From: Henriciella sp.
GTDB taxonomy: Bacteria > Pseudomonadota > Alphaproteobacteria > Caulobacterales > Hyphomonadaceae
Assembly: GCA_012960415.1 (NCBI GenBank)
Contig: DUBH01000084.1
Coordinates: 121,689 to 181,502 of the forward strand
Direction: 5' to 3'
Length of the DNA stretch: 59,814 nt
The notes beneath the pieces were generated by a model, which worked only from the letters and a program-made list of their open reading frames with translations, was not told the DNA's origin and searched no databases. Within the stretch, counting starts at the first letter, position 1. Every line of letters begins with the position of its first letter. The position numbers and the translations under genes are program-made. Shown piece after piece: positions 48,438 through 57,289 of the stretch.

Positions 48438-49892
48438 ATGCAGATTCGAGCCGTCATATTTGCCATCGGCATCATGGTCGCCCTGCTGGGCGCCGCAATG
48501 ATCCCGTCAGCCCTGCTGGACATTGCTGACAATTCCGACCAGTGGCCGATCTTCCTGGTCTCGTCTGCCGTCAGCATCCTGATTGGTGCGGGCCTCGCTG
48601 TCCTGTCGGGCGGCGCGCCGCCATCGACCGGCGCACGCGAAGCGTTCCTTCTGACCGTCGTGATCTGGATCGCCCTGCCCCTGATCGCGACGATCCCATT
48701 CATCAGCTACGGGATGAGTTTTACCGACTCCATGTTCGAAGCCGTATCGGGCCTGACAACAACCGGCGCGACCGTCATGACAGGCCTCGACTCCACGCCG
48801 CGCGGTATCCTGCTCTGGCGCGCCATCCTGCAATGGATTGGCGGTATCGGCATCATCGTGACCGCGATCGTGATCCTGCCCATGCTGCGCGTTGGCGGCA
48901 TGCAGCTTTTCCAGATCGAGAGCTCGGACATGTCAGGCAAGTTCTTGCCGCGCATCACCGAGATCACAGCGCAGACCGGCATTGTCTATCTGCTCATCTC
49001 TGCCATCTGCGCGATTGTCTATGCAGCCTGCGGCATGAGCGCCTTCGATGCGATCGCTCACGCGATGACAACAATGTCGGCTGGCGGCTACTCAACCCAT
49101 GACGCCTCATTCGGCTATTTCAGCGATACACCGGCCGCCTATGCGGCCACTTTCTTCATGTTTGTCGCAGGCTTGCCCTTCAGCCTGCTCACCCTGTTGA
49201 TCCTGCATGGACGCTGGAGGCCCTTCGCATCTGACCCGCAGCCAAAACTCTATTTCTGGCTCGCGGTCGGATTCTCAGTCGTTATCGTCGTCTGGCATGA
49301 GGCGGTCGTCGACCCGCCCGTCTTCGATCATATCTTTCATGGCTTCAGACAGGCCCTGTTCAATATCATCTCAATCATGACTGGAACGGGCTATGCCTCG
49401 GCACCCTATGACACCTGGGGCGGCCCTGTGACCATCATCTTCCTGGCTGCGACCTTCCTTGGCGGCTGTGCAGGCTCAGCGGCCTGCGGCATCAAGATGT
49501 TCAGGCTGGAAATCAGCTTCAAGGCAGTCGCCGCCTATGCCGCCCAGATCGTCCGACCCAATCGGATCGTGCGCGTGCGCTATGCAGGCCGCGTCGTCTC
49601 CTCTGACACGCTGCAGTCGGTCATGGTCTTTGTCTTTCTGTACCTCGCGACCTTTGTTGTCGCGTCCGTCCTCCTGTCGCTGACCGGGATGGACCCGCTT
49701 TCAGCGATTTCCGGCGCGGCGACCAGCGTCTCCAATGTCGGCCCCGGACTTGGCCCTGAAATCGGCCCGTCCTCTACCTTCCAGAACATTCCAGGCGCCG
49801 CCAAGTGGATCTGCCTGACCACCATGCTGCTTGGCCGACTTGAGTTCGTCGCCGTCTTTACACTGATGACGTCGCGTTTCTGGCGCGGCTAA
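48438..49892 (+). CDS. trkH: TrkH-family potassium uptake protein
   Basis: Inner membrane K+ channel subunit of 484 residues with four M1-P-M2 repeats. Filter-type loops are visible: SGLTTTGATVMTG, AMTTMSAGGYSTHD, IMTGTGYASAPYDTWGG and SGAATSVSNVGPGLGP, each with the conserved Gly. It needs a cytoplasmic TrkA-type NAD-binding subunit, which is not in this window. A TrkA-N-like domain occurs only in the Kef-type gene at 54684. It is divergent from mraZ. Confidence 0.95.
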   Translation: MQIRAVIFAIGIMVALLGAAMIPSALLDIADNSDQWPIFLVSSAVSILIGAGLAVLSGGAPPSTGAREAFLLTVVIWIALPLIATIPFISYGMSFTDSMFEAVSGLTTTGATVMTGLDSTPRGILLWRAILQWIGGIGIIVTAIVILPMLRVGGMQLFQIESSDMSGKFLPRITEITAQTGIVYLLISAICAIVYAACGMSAFDAIAHAMTTMSAGGYSTHDASFGYFSDTPAAYAATFFMFVAGLPFSLLTLLILHGRWRPFASDPQPKLYFWLAVGFSVVIVVWHEAVVDPPVFDHIFHGFRQALFNIISIMTGTGYASAPYDTWGGPVTIIFLAATFLGGCAGSAACGIKMFRLEISFKAVAAYAAQIVRPNRIVRVRYAGRVVSSDTLQSVMVFVFLYLATFVVASVLLSLTGMDPLSAISGAATSVSNVGPGLGPEIGPSSTFQNIPGAAKWICLTTMLLGRLEFVAVFTLMTSRFWRG

Positions 49893-49964
49893 AGGCTTAC
49901 AGCTCCGCAAGGCGCCGCTCACTGGCTTGCACGCCTATCGGGTTTCCGGCACACACTGCTCACG

Positions 49965-51251
49965 ATGAGCCGAATTATGCAGACATCTGAGACAAGTCTT
50001 GCCGACATGATGGTCGGCATGGGCAAACGTGCGCGCGCTGCGTCGATGCGCCTGTCACACCTCACCGCAAAAGACCGCAGCCGCGGCCTGCTTGCCATGG
50101 CGGATGCACTCGAAACGTCGCAGGACGAGATCCTGAAGTCCAACGCGCTCGATATGCAGCAGGCAAAACAAAAGCAGCTGTCCGACGCCATGCTGGACAG
50201 GCTCCTGCTGACGCCGGAGCGGATGCGATCCATGTCAGGCGCCGTTCGTATGATTGCTGAACTTCCAGACCCTGTCGGCGAAACCATTGCCAACTGGTCC
50301 GTTCCCTCAGGGCTCGACATTTCACGGGTGCGCACGCCGCTGGGCGTCATCGGCATCATCTATGAATCGCGCCCGAATGTGACGGCCGACGCCTCGGCGC
50401 TTTGTCTTCGCTCGGGCAATGCCGCGATCCTGCGGGCTGGCAGCGAAAGCCTCAACTCAGCGCTCGCCATTGCAACGGCGCTCAGGTCTGGTCTTGAGGG
50501 CGCAGGCCTTCCCGCCGACTCGCTTCAGCTTGTCGGCACACGCGAACGCGAAGCGGTTGGACACATGCTGAGCGGGCTGGAAGGCAACCTTGATGTTGTT
50601 GTCCCACGCGGCGGCAAAGGTCTTGTCGAACGGGTCCAGAAGGATGCGCGCATACCGGTCATCGGTCACCTTGAGGGCCTCTGCCACATCTATATCGATG
50701 CCGACGCCGACCCTCAGAAAGCCATCGATATTGCCTTCAATGCAAAGATGCGGCGCACCGGCGTCTGCGGCGCTATGGAAACCCTGCTGATCAACGAAGC
50801 CGTTGCCGCCCGTCTTCTGCCTGCCATCGCCGCGCCCCTGAGGGATGCAGGATGCGAATTGCGCGGAGACGCACAAGCCAAGGCGTTGCTGCCTGACATG
50901 ACGACTGCCACCGAAGAAGACTGGCGCACCGAATATCTCGCGCCGATCCTGTCGGTCAAAGTGGTAAAGAATCTCGATACTGCACTGGCACACATCGCGC
51001 GCTACGGGACGGGCCACACCGAAGCAATCATCACGGAGAACAACTCCACCGCCGAGCGGTTCATGCGCGAGGTCGACGCCGCCATCGTGCTTCACAACGC
51101 ATCGACACAGTTTGCCGATGGCGGCGAATTCGGTATGGGCGCAGAGATCGGTATTGCGACCGGCCGCATTCATGCACGCGGTCCAGTCGGCGCCGAGCAG
51201 CTGACGACGTTCAAATACGTTGTGCGCGGCAAGGGCCAGACCCGGCCCTGA
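49965..51251 (+). CDS. proA: Glutamate-5-semialdehyde dehydrogenase (gamma-glutamyl phosphate reductase)
   Basis: Second step of proline synthesis from glutamate, 428 residues. Family blocks are RVRTPLGVIGIIYESRPNVT-like sequence at about 125-145, LCLRSGNAAILRAGSE, and the catalytic Cys in TGVCGAMETLLIN. The C-terminal GRIHARGPVGAEQLTTFKY is the final ProA signature. It is first in a proA-nadD-rsfS-rlmH run, an arrangement common in alphaproteobacteria (proB is often adjacent but is not seen here). Confidence 0.96.
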   Translation: MSRIMQTSETSLADMMVGMGKRARAASMRLSHLTAKDRSRGLLAMADALETSQDEILKSNALDMQQAKQKQLSDAMLDRLLLTPERMRSMSGAVRMIAELPDPVGETIANWSVPSGLDISRVRTPLGVIGIIYESRPNVTADASALCLRSGNAAILRAGSESLNSALAIATALRSGLEGAGLPADSLQLVGTREREAVGHMLSGLEGNLDVVVPRGGKGLVERVQKDARIPVIGHLEGLCHIYIDADADPQKAIDIAFNAKMRRTGVCGAMETLLINEAVAARLLPAIAAPLRDAGCELRGDAQAKALLPDMTTATEEDWRTEYLAPILSVKVVKNLDTALAHIARYGTGHTEAIITENNSTAERFMREVDAAIVLHNASTQFADGGEFGMGAEIGIATGRIHARGPVGAEQLTTFKYVVRGKGQTRP

Positions 51252-51275
51252 GCAGACAGAAGAAACTCGCTGATT

Positions 51276-51896
51276 TTGCCCTCTCCTTTCCTGTCACCTG
51301 TGCGCACGCTGCCGCCGGTAAAGACCACCCAGCGCATTGGCCTGTTTGGTGGGTCGTTCGACCCGCCGCATTCGGGCCACTTCCACGTCGCAAAGACGGC
51401 GATGAAACGGTTGGGCCTCGACTGGATCTACTGGCTGCCAGCGAGCGGTAACCCGCTGAAATCGAAGCCTGCTGATTTCTATGACAGGCTCCTCGCCGTG
51501 CGTGAGCTTGCAGGCGGCCATCCGAAGATGTTCGTCAGCGACTTCGAACATTGGGCGGGCCTTCGATACACCGCTGACGTCGTCCGTGCGTTCACAGCCC
51601 ATAGCCGGAATGCTAGGTTTGTCTGGCTCATGGGCGCCGACAGTCTGCGTAACTTTCACGACTGGAAGAACTGGGAATCCGTCGCAGCGACGCTGCCGCT
51701 CTGCATCGTGTCTCGCCCGGGTGCCGGCCCGCGCGCGCTCAGCTCTCCTTTTGCGCGCCGCTTCGCTCCGTTTCGCCTTCCAGAGCGTGATGCCGCCCGG
51801 CTGCCATTCATGGCACCGCCCGCCTGGGTTTTCCTGAAAGCCCCCTTCGATGCGACCTCCTCAACCCAACTGCGAGCGCACGCGCAAAAAGGCTAG
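51276..51896 (+). CDS. nadD: Nicotinate-nucleotide adenylyltransferase
   Basis: NAD biosynthetic enzyme of 206 residues. The nucleotidyltransferase motif is GLFGGSFDPPHSGH (G-G-x-F-D-P-x-H-x-G-H), followed by WLPASGNPLK and the metal/ATP block WLMGADSLRNFHDWKNW, and the C-terminal SSTQLR (S-x-T-x-x-R type). The start is uncertain: the longest frame begins with TTG at 51276, and a GTG at 51300 would also leave a proper N-terminus. It is 24 bases after proA. Confidence 0.93.
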   Translation: MPSPFLSPVRTLPPVKTTQRIGLFGGSFDPPHSGHFHVAKTAMKRLGLDWIYWLPASGNPLKSKPADFYDRLLAVRELAGGHPKMFVSDFEHWAGLRYTADVVRAFTAHSRNARFVWLMGADSLRNFHDWKNWESVAATLPLCIVSRPGAGPRALSSPFARRFAPFRLPERDAARLPFMAPPAWVFLKAPFDATSSTQLRAHAQKG

Positions 51897-51977
51897 AGCC
51901 TCTAGGCCTCGCATGTTATGAAGCCGGTTGTATTGAGAAAAAAGGATTAAGCCCTGCCCTCTTCCAGCCCGCAGCCA

Positions 51978-52343
51978 TTGAAGGCCGCCAAAGCCAGTGC
52001 TGATGACATTCGCGCGCTTGCCGACTCCGTCGTCAACAATCTTGAAGATGATAAGGCCGAAGATATCATTTCGATCAATCTTCAGGGGAAGTCATCCCTC
52101 GCTGACGTGATGATCATCGCGTCTGGCCGCTCAGCACGCCACGTCGCCTCGATCGCAGACCATCTTTCCCAGACGATGAAAGAAGTCACAGGCCGCCCTG
52201 TAAAGGTCGAAGGCCTGCCCAATGCTGATTGGGTGCTTCTCGATATCGGCGACATCATTGTTCACCTCTTCCGACCGGAAGTGCGCAGCTTCTATAACCT
52301 TGAGAAGATCTGGGCCGACGACAGTGCGCACGGACACGCCTGA
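51978..52343 (+). CDS. rsfS: Ribosomal silencing factor RsfS
   Basis: A 121-residue DUF143 protein that binds ribosomal protein L14 and blocks subunit joining during starvation. LADVMIIASGRSARHVASIA, NADWVLLDIGDIIVHLF and EVRSFYNLEKIW are its three conserved blocks. The start is a TTG at 51978 and no better one is seen nearby. It follows nadD by 81 bases and precedes rlmH by 16, the usual order. Confidence 0.95.
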   Translation: MKAAKASADDIRALADSVVNNLEDDKAEDIISINLQGKSSLADVMIIASGRSARHVASIADHLSQTMKEVTGRPVKVEGLPNADWVLLDIGDIIVHLFRPEVRSFYNLEKIWADDSAHGHA

Positions 52344-52359
52344 TCGGCAGTCCTGACTT

Positions 52360-52824
52360 GTGCGCATCTCGATAATCGCCGTGGGCCGTATCAAGAAAGG
52401 CCCCGAACGCGAGCTCTTCGACGACTATATAGACCGTTTCAGGAAAGCCGGGCGCCAGCTCGGCTTTCGCAGTGCTGACCTCATCGAGGTCGATTCCTCC
52501 GGAGGTCTCGATGCTGAGGCTGACCGTATCCTTGCAAAGATCCCTGCAGGCGCGCGTACGATCCGCCTCGATGAATTTGGCGAACAATACACCTCCACCG
52601 CATTTTCCAGCCTCCTCGCCAATGAACGCGACAAGGGCCTGCCCGATCTCTGCTTCCTGATAGGCGGGGCGGAAGGCTATGGCGCAGCGGTGCGCGAGGC
52701 CGTACCGAACACAATGGCGTTTGGTGTCCAGACCTGGCCGCATCGCTTCGTCCGGGTCATGCTTGCCGAGCAGCTCTACCGGGCCGCAAGCCTTGAGGCT
52801 GGCCTTCCCTATCACAAAGCCTGA
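52360..52824 (+). CDS. rlmH: 23S rRNA (pseudouridine1915-N3)-methyltransferase
   Basis: SPOUT-class methyltransferase of 154 residues acting on helix 69 of the large subunit. The family core is visible as LDEFGEQYTSTAFSSLL, LCFLIGGAEGYG (the trefoil-knot SAM loop) and HRFVRVMLAEQLYRA, followed by the short C-terminal YHKA where most family members end YHR. It begins with GTG at 52360, 16 bases after rsfS. Confidence 0.95.
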   Translation: MRISIIAVGRIKKGPERELFDDYIDRFRKAGRQLGFRSADLIEVDSSGGLDAEADRILAKIPAGARTIRLDEFGEQYTSTAFSSLLANERDKGLPDLCFLIGGAEGYGAAVREAVPNTMAFGVQTWPHRFVRVMLAEQLYRAASLEAGLPYHKA

Positions 52825-52894
52825 GCGCCCCGATTGACGCCGCAGCCCTCACCGGGCCAAGTGACGCCAAAGAAAAACCGGGAAGGAAACAGGC

Positions 52895-53707
52895 ATGGCT
52901 GACAAGGATCTGGCAGGGCGCAAGGCAATTGTAACAGGCTCGGCAACCGGGCTTGGACGCTCTATTGCGCTGCGCCTCGCTGAACGCGGCGCAGACGTCA
53001 TCATCAATTGCACGCGAAGCATCGCCGATGGTGAGGCAACAGTGGCAGCCTGTAGTGAAGCTGGCGCGCAGGCCCAGCTGGTCGCTGCCGATGTGTCGAC
53101 TGATGAAGGCGCCCGGAAGCTGGCAGATGCCGCGTCGGCCTGGGGCCGTCTGGATATTCTCGTCAATAATGCAGGCATCACCCGCCACGCCCGGGACCAT
53201 TCTGACCTCGACGCGCTCAGCCGCGAGGACTTTCTCGATACCTATGCCGTGAATGTGGCTGGACCTTTTCTGGTCATGCAGGCCTGCAAGCCGCTCATGG
53301 TTAAAGCGTTTGAGCAGACGGGCCGGGCATCGACGGCGCTCAACATCTCCTCCATCGCAGGCGTGACCGGGATCGGCTCATCGGTTGCCTATGCTGCGAC
53401 CAAGGGCGCGCTTAATACGATGACCCTCTCACTTGCACGGGCGCTCGCCCCGGCCATCCGGGTCAACGCAGTCTGTCCAGGCTTTATCGGCACGCGCTGG
53501 TTCAAGGACGGAATGGGCGCTGAGCAATATGAACGCCTTGAGGCGAACGTTGCCCGTTCCACGCCGCTCAACGCAGCCAGCGGGCCGGACGATATCGCAG
53601 ATTCTGCAGTGTTTTTCCTCACCGACGCTTCACGCCACGTCACCGGTGAAACACTGCTCGTCGATGCTGGGACTCACCTCGGCTACGCCCCTCTCGCTGC
53701 GAGATAG
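52895..53707 (+). CDS. Short-chain dehydrogenase/reductase
   Basis: A 270-residue classical SDR. The cofactor motif TGSATGLG (T-G-x-x-x-G-x-G) is at 14-21, NNAG in ILVNNAGITRHA, the catalytic Ser in LNISSIAGVTG, and YAATK (Y-x-x-x-K) at about 178-182. CPGFIGTRWF and LLVDAGTHLG follow as in FabG-like enzymes. Substrate unknown. GGAAGGAAACAGGC precedes the start (GGAAGGA). It follows rlmH by 70 bases, where other alphaproteobacteria more often have envelope-related genes. Confidence 0.9.
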   Translation: MADKDLAGRKAIVTGSATGLGRSIALRLAERGADVIINCTRSIADGEATVAACSEAGAQAQLVAADVSTDEGARKLADAASAWGRLDILVNNAGITRHARDHSDLDALSREDFLDTYAVNVAGPFLVMQACKPLMVKAFEQTGRASTALNISSIAGVTGIGSSVAYAATKGALNTMTLSLARALAPAIRVNAVCPGFIGTRWFKDGMGAEQYERLEANVARSTPLNAASGPDDIADSAVFFLTDASRHVTGETLLVDAGTHLGYAPLAAR

Positions 53708-53866
53708 CGCCCTAATCAGCACTTATTGCAGGCGATTTTTGCGCCATGTGCCTGAATTTCGTGCTGCGGCGCAAAATTTTACGGTTACGATTATTTCATC
53801 ATGGCTGACTTTTGAGCACCCCTTCAGTTTGTGCCTCGTGATGAGGATGCAAAGGAGGTAGTAACA

Positions 53867-54547
53867 ATGCTCAAATCATTCACACGACTTGCAGCGCTCG
53901 CAGCTGCAACAGTGGTCATGGCAACACCTGCTCTCGCGCAGGAAGAGGGCGAATGGAGCGGCAACGTTACGCTCACGTCGAACTATGTGTTCCGTGGCAT
54001 TACGCAGACTGACGAAGCTCCGATGATCCAGGGTGGCTTCGACTGGGCGAGTGACAGCTTCTACGTCGGCACCTGGGCTTCTGGCGTCGACTTCGGCGAC
54101 GGCACGTCCACCGAGATCGACCTCTATGCTGGCTGGACGCCAACTGTTGGCGCCTTCGACCTTGATCTCGGCGTCATCTATTACTGGTATCCGGATGCAC
54201 CGGACAATCCAGAGCAGAATTTCTTCGAAGCCTATGCCGGTGCAAGCACCACGCTCGGCGACACGCTCGAAGTTGGCGCATCTATCGCTTACTCGCCAGA
54301 GTTCTATCTCGAGATTGGCGACGCCTTCTATTACGCAGGTAGCGTTGCGCTTCCGATCAACGAGCTGTTCTCGGTTGATGCGACCATCGGTTATTCCGAC
54401 TTCGTGGACGCTGGCGGCGACTACACCGACTACTCGCTAGGTCTGACCACGTCGTTCGAAGGCTTTGACCTCGACTTCCGCTTCATCGGCACGGACAGCG
54501 ACGCCATCGACGAGTACTTCGTCGTGTCAATCGGCCGTTCGCTCTAA
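53867..54547 (+). CDS. TorF-type putative outer membrane porin
   Basis: A 226-residue protein with a signal peptide ending ATPALAQ and a beta-strand-rich mature part with alternating aromatic residues (SGNVTLTSNYVFRGITQTDE, DLDLGVIYYWYPD, YFVVSIGRSL). This matches the TIGR02001/TorF family of small porin-like proteins common in alphaproteobacteria. The start is the ATG at 53867 with an excellent AAAGGAGG eight bases upstream. A longer frame begins at 53831 and is not supported. It has its own terminator and is probably strongly expressed, judging from the ribosome site. Confidence 0.85.
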   Translation: MLKSFTRLAALAAATVVMATPALAQEEGEWSGNVTLTSNYVFRGITQTDEAPMIQGGFDWASDSFYVGTWASGVDFGDGTSTEIDLYAGWTPTVGAFDLDLGVIYYWYPDAPDNPEQNFFEAYAGASTTLGDTLEVGASIAYSPEFYLEIGDAFYYAGSVALPINELFSVDATIGYSDFVDAGGDYTDYSLGLTTSFEGFDLDFRFIGTDSDAIDEYFVVSIGRSL

Positions 54548-54606
54548 GCTGAACCAAGCTCCTCACCGGAACCGGTTCGGAAGAATTCGTTACCGGGTCT
54601 GGAAAG

Positions 54607-54643
54607 AGACCGCCGCTTCAATAGGAGCGGCGGTCTTTCTTTA
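54607..54643 (+). terminator. Rho-independent terminator of the TorF-type porin gene
   Basis: AGACCGCCGCT at 54607-54617 and AGCGGCGGTCT at 54626-54636 form a perfect 11-bp stem with an eight-base loop, followed by a T-rich tract. It lies 60 bases after the porin stop. Confidence 0.9.
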
Positions 54644-54683
54644 ATCATTCAATGGCCCAATATAGGGGCAGAGGAGGATCGGA

Positions 54684-56432
54684 ATGGCAGACCCGGCTAC
54701 AACACCAGTTGACGCACTGATCCCCACCATGACCCTGCTCGCCGCAGGCGGTGCAGCCGCGCTGGCCTCCAAGGCGCTCAAACTCTCTCCGATCGTTGGC
54801 TATCTTGCTGTCGGCATTCTGATGGGGCCGCACGTCTTCGGCCTTATGGAAGAAAGCTCGACCACACACCTGCTAGCAGAGCTGGGCGTGGTCTTCCTGC
54901 TGTTCGATATCGGTCTGCACGTCTCACTTCGCGAGCTGAAAGAAAGCCAGCGTGACCTGATGGGTCTTGCGCCTGCGCACCTGGTCCTGACCAGTGTCCC
55001 CTTCACCATTGCGCTGACATTGCTCGGGCTCGACTGGCCCATCGCGCTCGCACTTGGCATCTCGTTCGGCCTGTCATCGACCGCCGTTGTCTCACGCGTC
55101 ATGGTGGAACGGGGGCTCGGCTCCTGCCCGCTCGGCCGCTCCACGACGCACGTCCTGATCTTTCAGGACATCGTGGCCATCTTCCTGCTCATCTTCGCCA
55201 ACTCGCTCGGTGCAGGCGGGGATGGGATGCAGCTTGCGCTCAACCTGGCCAAGGCTGCTGGCCTCGCCGTACTCGCCTTTGTCGTTGCCTTCGCGGCAGG
55301 CCGTTATCTCATGGGCCCGATCTTCAGGGTGCTCGCCCCGACACGCGATCAGGAAGCCTTTACCGCCGTCACCCTCCTGCTTGTCCTTGGGGCCGCCTCG
55401 GCAACCGCTTTTCTCGGCCTCTCCCTGACGCTCGGCGCATTCCTAGCCGGTCTGGCTGTGTCAGGTACGGCGTTCCGGCATCAGGTTCAGATGGAAACAG
55501 GTCCGTTTCGCGGCCTGCTCCTCTCCTTCTTCTTCATGTCAGTCGGCCTGTCGGTCGATCTCGGGGTGCTTCTCAATCGCTGGCCTGTTGTCCTCGGCGT
55601 TACCGTCGCGATCCTGCTGGTAAAGACGCTGACCGGCTTTGCAGCCGCACGCCTCAACAAGTGGAGTAATCCGGGCAGCGTGCAGCTCTCCTTCCTGCTG
55701 GCGCAGGGCTCGGAATTCACGCTGGTCGTCTTGTCCATTCTGGTGATGACGACAGACGCTGTCCCGCCAGCGCTCGACACGATTGCTGTCGCCTCAATCG
55801 CACTCTCGCTTGCGGCGGCACCTTTCTGGGCGGCTGGTGGCATGCGCCTGTCGCGCAAGGTCGCCAACATGCTGAAAGGCCAGACCCGGCCGGTAAACGA
55901 GATCACACCGATCGGTCCGGAGCGTCCAGTGATTATCTTCGGAATGACCGAAGCTGGCCGCCTCGCAGCGGACGCGCTTGCAGACCATGACATCCCGCAT
56001 GTCTGCCTCGATGCCGAGCCTGAACGTTTCGTGTCCGCAATCGCGGATGGTTACAAGGTCGCCTTCGGAAATGCCGCCAATCTGCGCCTTGTAGAAGCGG
56101 TTGCCGGACCGAACCCGCGTGCCGTGGTTATCGGAGCGCCGCGCTATGATGTTTCACGGGACCTCACGCCTGCGACGCAACGGGAATTTCCGAACACGAC
56201 GCGTTTCGTCTCCGTCGACAATGAGGCCGACCGAAGCAAATTCGCCAATCTCGGCATGCGCGCCTGGATATCGATGGGCGAGCCGAAGGGGATTGAAATG
56301 GCCGCCGACATCCTTCGCCAACTTGGCGTCGAGGAAGAGAAAGTCGCCGACTGGGTGTCCCGCGAGGCTGACCGTTTCGAAGTCGATGAACCAAGAGAGA
56401 TTGGCGAACGCGTCGAGACGGAAGCGGCCTGA
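54684..56432 (+). CDS. Kef-type CPA2 cation:proton antiporter with TrkA-N domain
   Basis: A 582-residue antiporter. About twelve hydrophobic segments span residues 15-380, with GYLAVGILMGPHVFGL, FLLFDIGLHVSLRELK and LIFQDIVAIFLL (the ion-binding Asp) as CPA2 signatures. A cytoplasmic RCK/TrkA-N domain follows from about residue 405 (VIIFGMTEAGRLAADAL, with a G-x-x-x-x-G nucleotide loop variant). K+ efflux with H+ exchange is the likely function. KefB/C-type regulation by glutathione adducts is not tested. The C-terminal end is acidic. It follows the porin by 136 bases. Confidence 0.92.
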   Translation: MADPATTPVDALIPTMTLLAAGGAAALASKALKLSPIVGYLAVGILMGPHVFGLMEESSTTHLLAELGVVFLLFDIGLHVSLRELKESQRDLMGLAPAHLVLTSVPFTIALTLLGLDWPIALALGISFGLSSTAVVSRVMVERGLGSCPLGRSTTHVLIFQDIVAIFLLIFANSLGAGGDGMQLALNLAKAAGLAVLAFVVAFAAGRYLMGPIFRVLAPTRDQEAFTAVTLLLVLGAASATAFLGLSLTLGAFLAGLAVSGTAFRHQVQMETGPFRGLLLSFFFMSVGLSVDLGVLLNRWPVVLGVTVAILLVKTLTGFAAARLNKWSNPGSVQLSFLLAQGSEFTLVVLSILVMTTDAVPPALDTIAVASIALSLAAAPFWAAGGMRLSRKVANMLKGQTRPVNEITPIGPERPVIIFGMTEAGRLAADALADHDIPHVCLDAEPERFVSAIADGYKVAFGNAANLRLVEAVAGPNPRAVVIGAPRYDVSRDLTPATQREFPNTTRFVSVDNEADRSKFANLGMRAWISMGEPKGIEMAADILRQLGVEEEKVADWVSREADRFEVDEPREIGERVETEAA

Positions 56433-56471
56433 TCTGAAAGCCGGCCCCAGTCGCTTTCTCAAATCTACCAA

Positions 56472-56510
56472 AACGAAAAAAGCCGGGCGCATCCTGCACC
56501 CGGCTTCTTT
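56472..56510. terminator. Bidirectional terminator between the Kef gene and gcrA
   Basis: AAGCCGGGCGCA at 56480-56491 and TGCACCCGGCTT at 56495-56506 form a 12-bp stem with one mismatch and a three-base loop. T-rich ends on both strands suit the convergent Kef and gcrA genes. Confidence 0.85.
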
Positions 56511-56531
56511 GATCTGGCTCACGAAGGCCGC

Positions 56532-57059
56532 TTAGCCAGCGATCTTCCGTGCAACCTTGTCCTCGCCGCCCTTGCGGTCGCGCTTGCGTTGCGGCTGGAA
56601 GGCCACTTTCGCATGCTCGGTGCAATATGGGCCACAGTCCGACTTGCGGCCGCAGAACGCAAATTGCGGATCTGCCGGGTCACCGATCGGCCATTTGCAC
56701 ATGGAGTCCCGCAGGGTGAGGATCGTTGCAGCTTCGCCGTCTGCGACGGGCGCTGGCGCGAGCGCGGACAGGATTGCCTGCTGATCGGAGCGGCGAATCC
56801 GGCTTTCTTCGGGCGATGCTGTTGGCGTCTGCACCTCGACCGCTCCCGTGGCCTGGATTTGCGGCTTCGGACGCGCCAGGCGCGGCGGGCGTTTTACAGG
56901 GCGCGACGGTGTTGCGCGGCCCGACAGGCCGAGACGGTGCACTTTGCCGATCACGGCATTGCGGGTCACACCCCCGAGTTGCTTTGCGATCTGGCTGGCT
57001 GAGTGACCTTCTGCCCACAGTTTCTTCAGAACATCGACGCGATCTTCGGTCCATGACAT
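56532..57059 (-). CDS. gcrA: Cell cycle regulator GcrA
   Basis: A 175-residue sigma70 cofactor that activates promoters with CcrM-methylated GANTC sites in Caulobacterales. The N-terminal helix-turn-helix is the unmistakable signature (SWTEDRVDVLKKLW then GHSASQIAKQLGGVTRNAVI and GKVHRLGLSGR, residues 2-48). A Pro/Ala linker follows and a C-terminal Cys-containing domain (CKWPIGDPADPQFAFCG and CGPYCTEH) that contacts sigma70. AGGAGG lies just upstream of the start. Its upstream region has DnaA-box-like sites and a GANTC site. It is divergent from the ABC permease. Confidence 0.97.
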   Translation of the reverse strand: MSWTEDRVDVLKKLWAEGHSASQIAKQLGGVTRNAVIGKVHRLGLSGRATPSRPVKRPPRLARPKPQIQATGAVEVQTPTASPEESRIRRSDQQAILSALAPAPVADGEAATILTLRDSMCKWPIGDPADPQFAFCGRKSDCGPYCTEHAKVAFQPQRKRDRKGGEDKVARKIAG

Positions 57060-57177
57060 TTGGATGGCCTCCTGGCGTTGTGCGACCCTAGATATAGTGA
57101 CGGCCTAGTTTTGCCGCCGTGCTTAACACCTACATATCGTATCTAAGGCGAAATGAAACACAACATGATGATCAGAG

Positions 57178-57223
57178 TTCTCCACAACCTTTCTATATGT
57201 AGTATGGCCTTGTGGATAGAATC
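57178..57223. promoter_or_regulatory. DnaA-box-like sites and GANTC upstream of gcrA
   Basis: TTCTCCACA (plus strand, 57178-57186) and CTATCCACA (minus strand, 57211-57219) each match the DnaA box TTATNCACA with one mismatch in inverted orientation, and GAATC at 57219-57223 is a CcrM site. They lie about 120-165 bases upstream of gcrA. In Caulobacter gcrA is activated by DnaA, so this is a plausible control region. Confidence 0.5.
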
Positions 57224-57289
57224 GAAAAATCCTTGCGCCAGAAGTTTTTAGCTATCGTCTTTGGCCAGCCGAGCCCCTAAATAGCGCCC

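Noticed and set aside
54560-54590. GAACCGGTTC palindrome after the porin gene
   Set aside because: Short palindrome just before a strong terminator, with no gene start nearby.
57129-57203. CTACATAT half-sites in inverted orientation upstream of gcrA, resembling BlaI-type sites
   Set aside because: Only half of the TACA-N2-TGTA palindrome is present and the spacing of about 70 bases is not meaningful.
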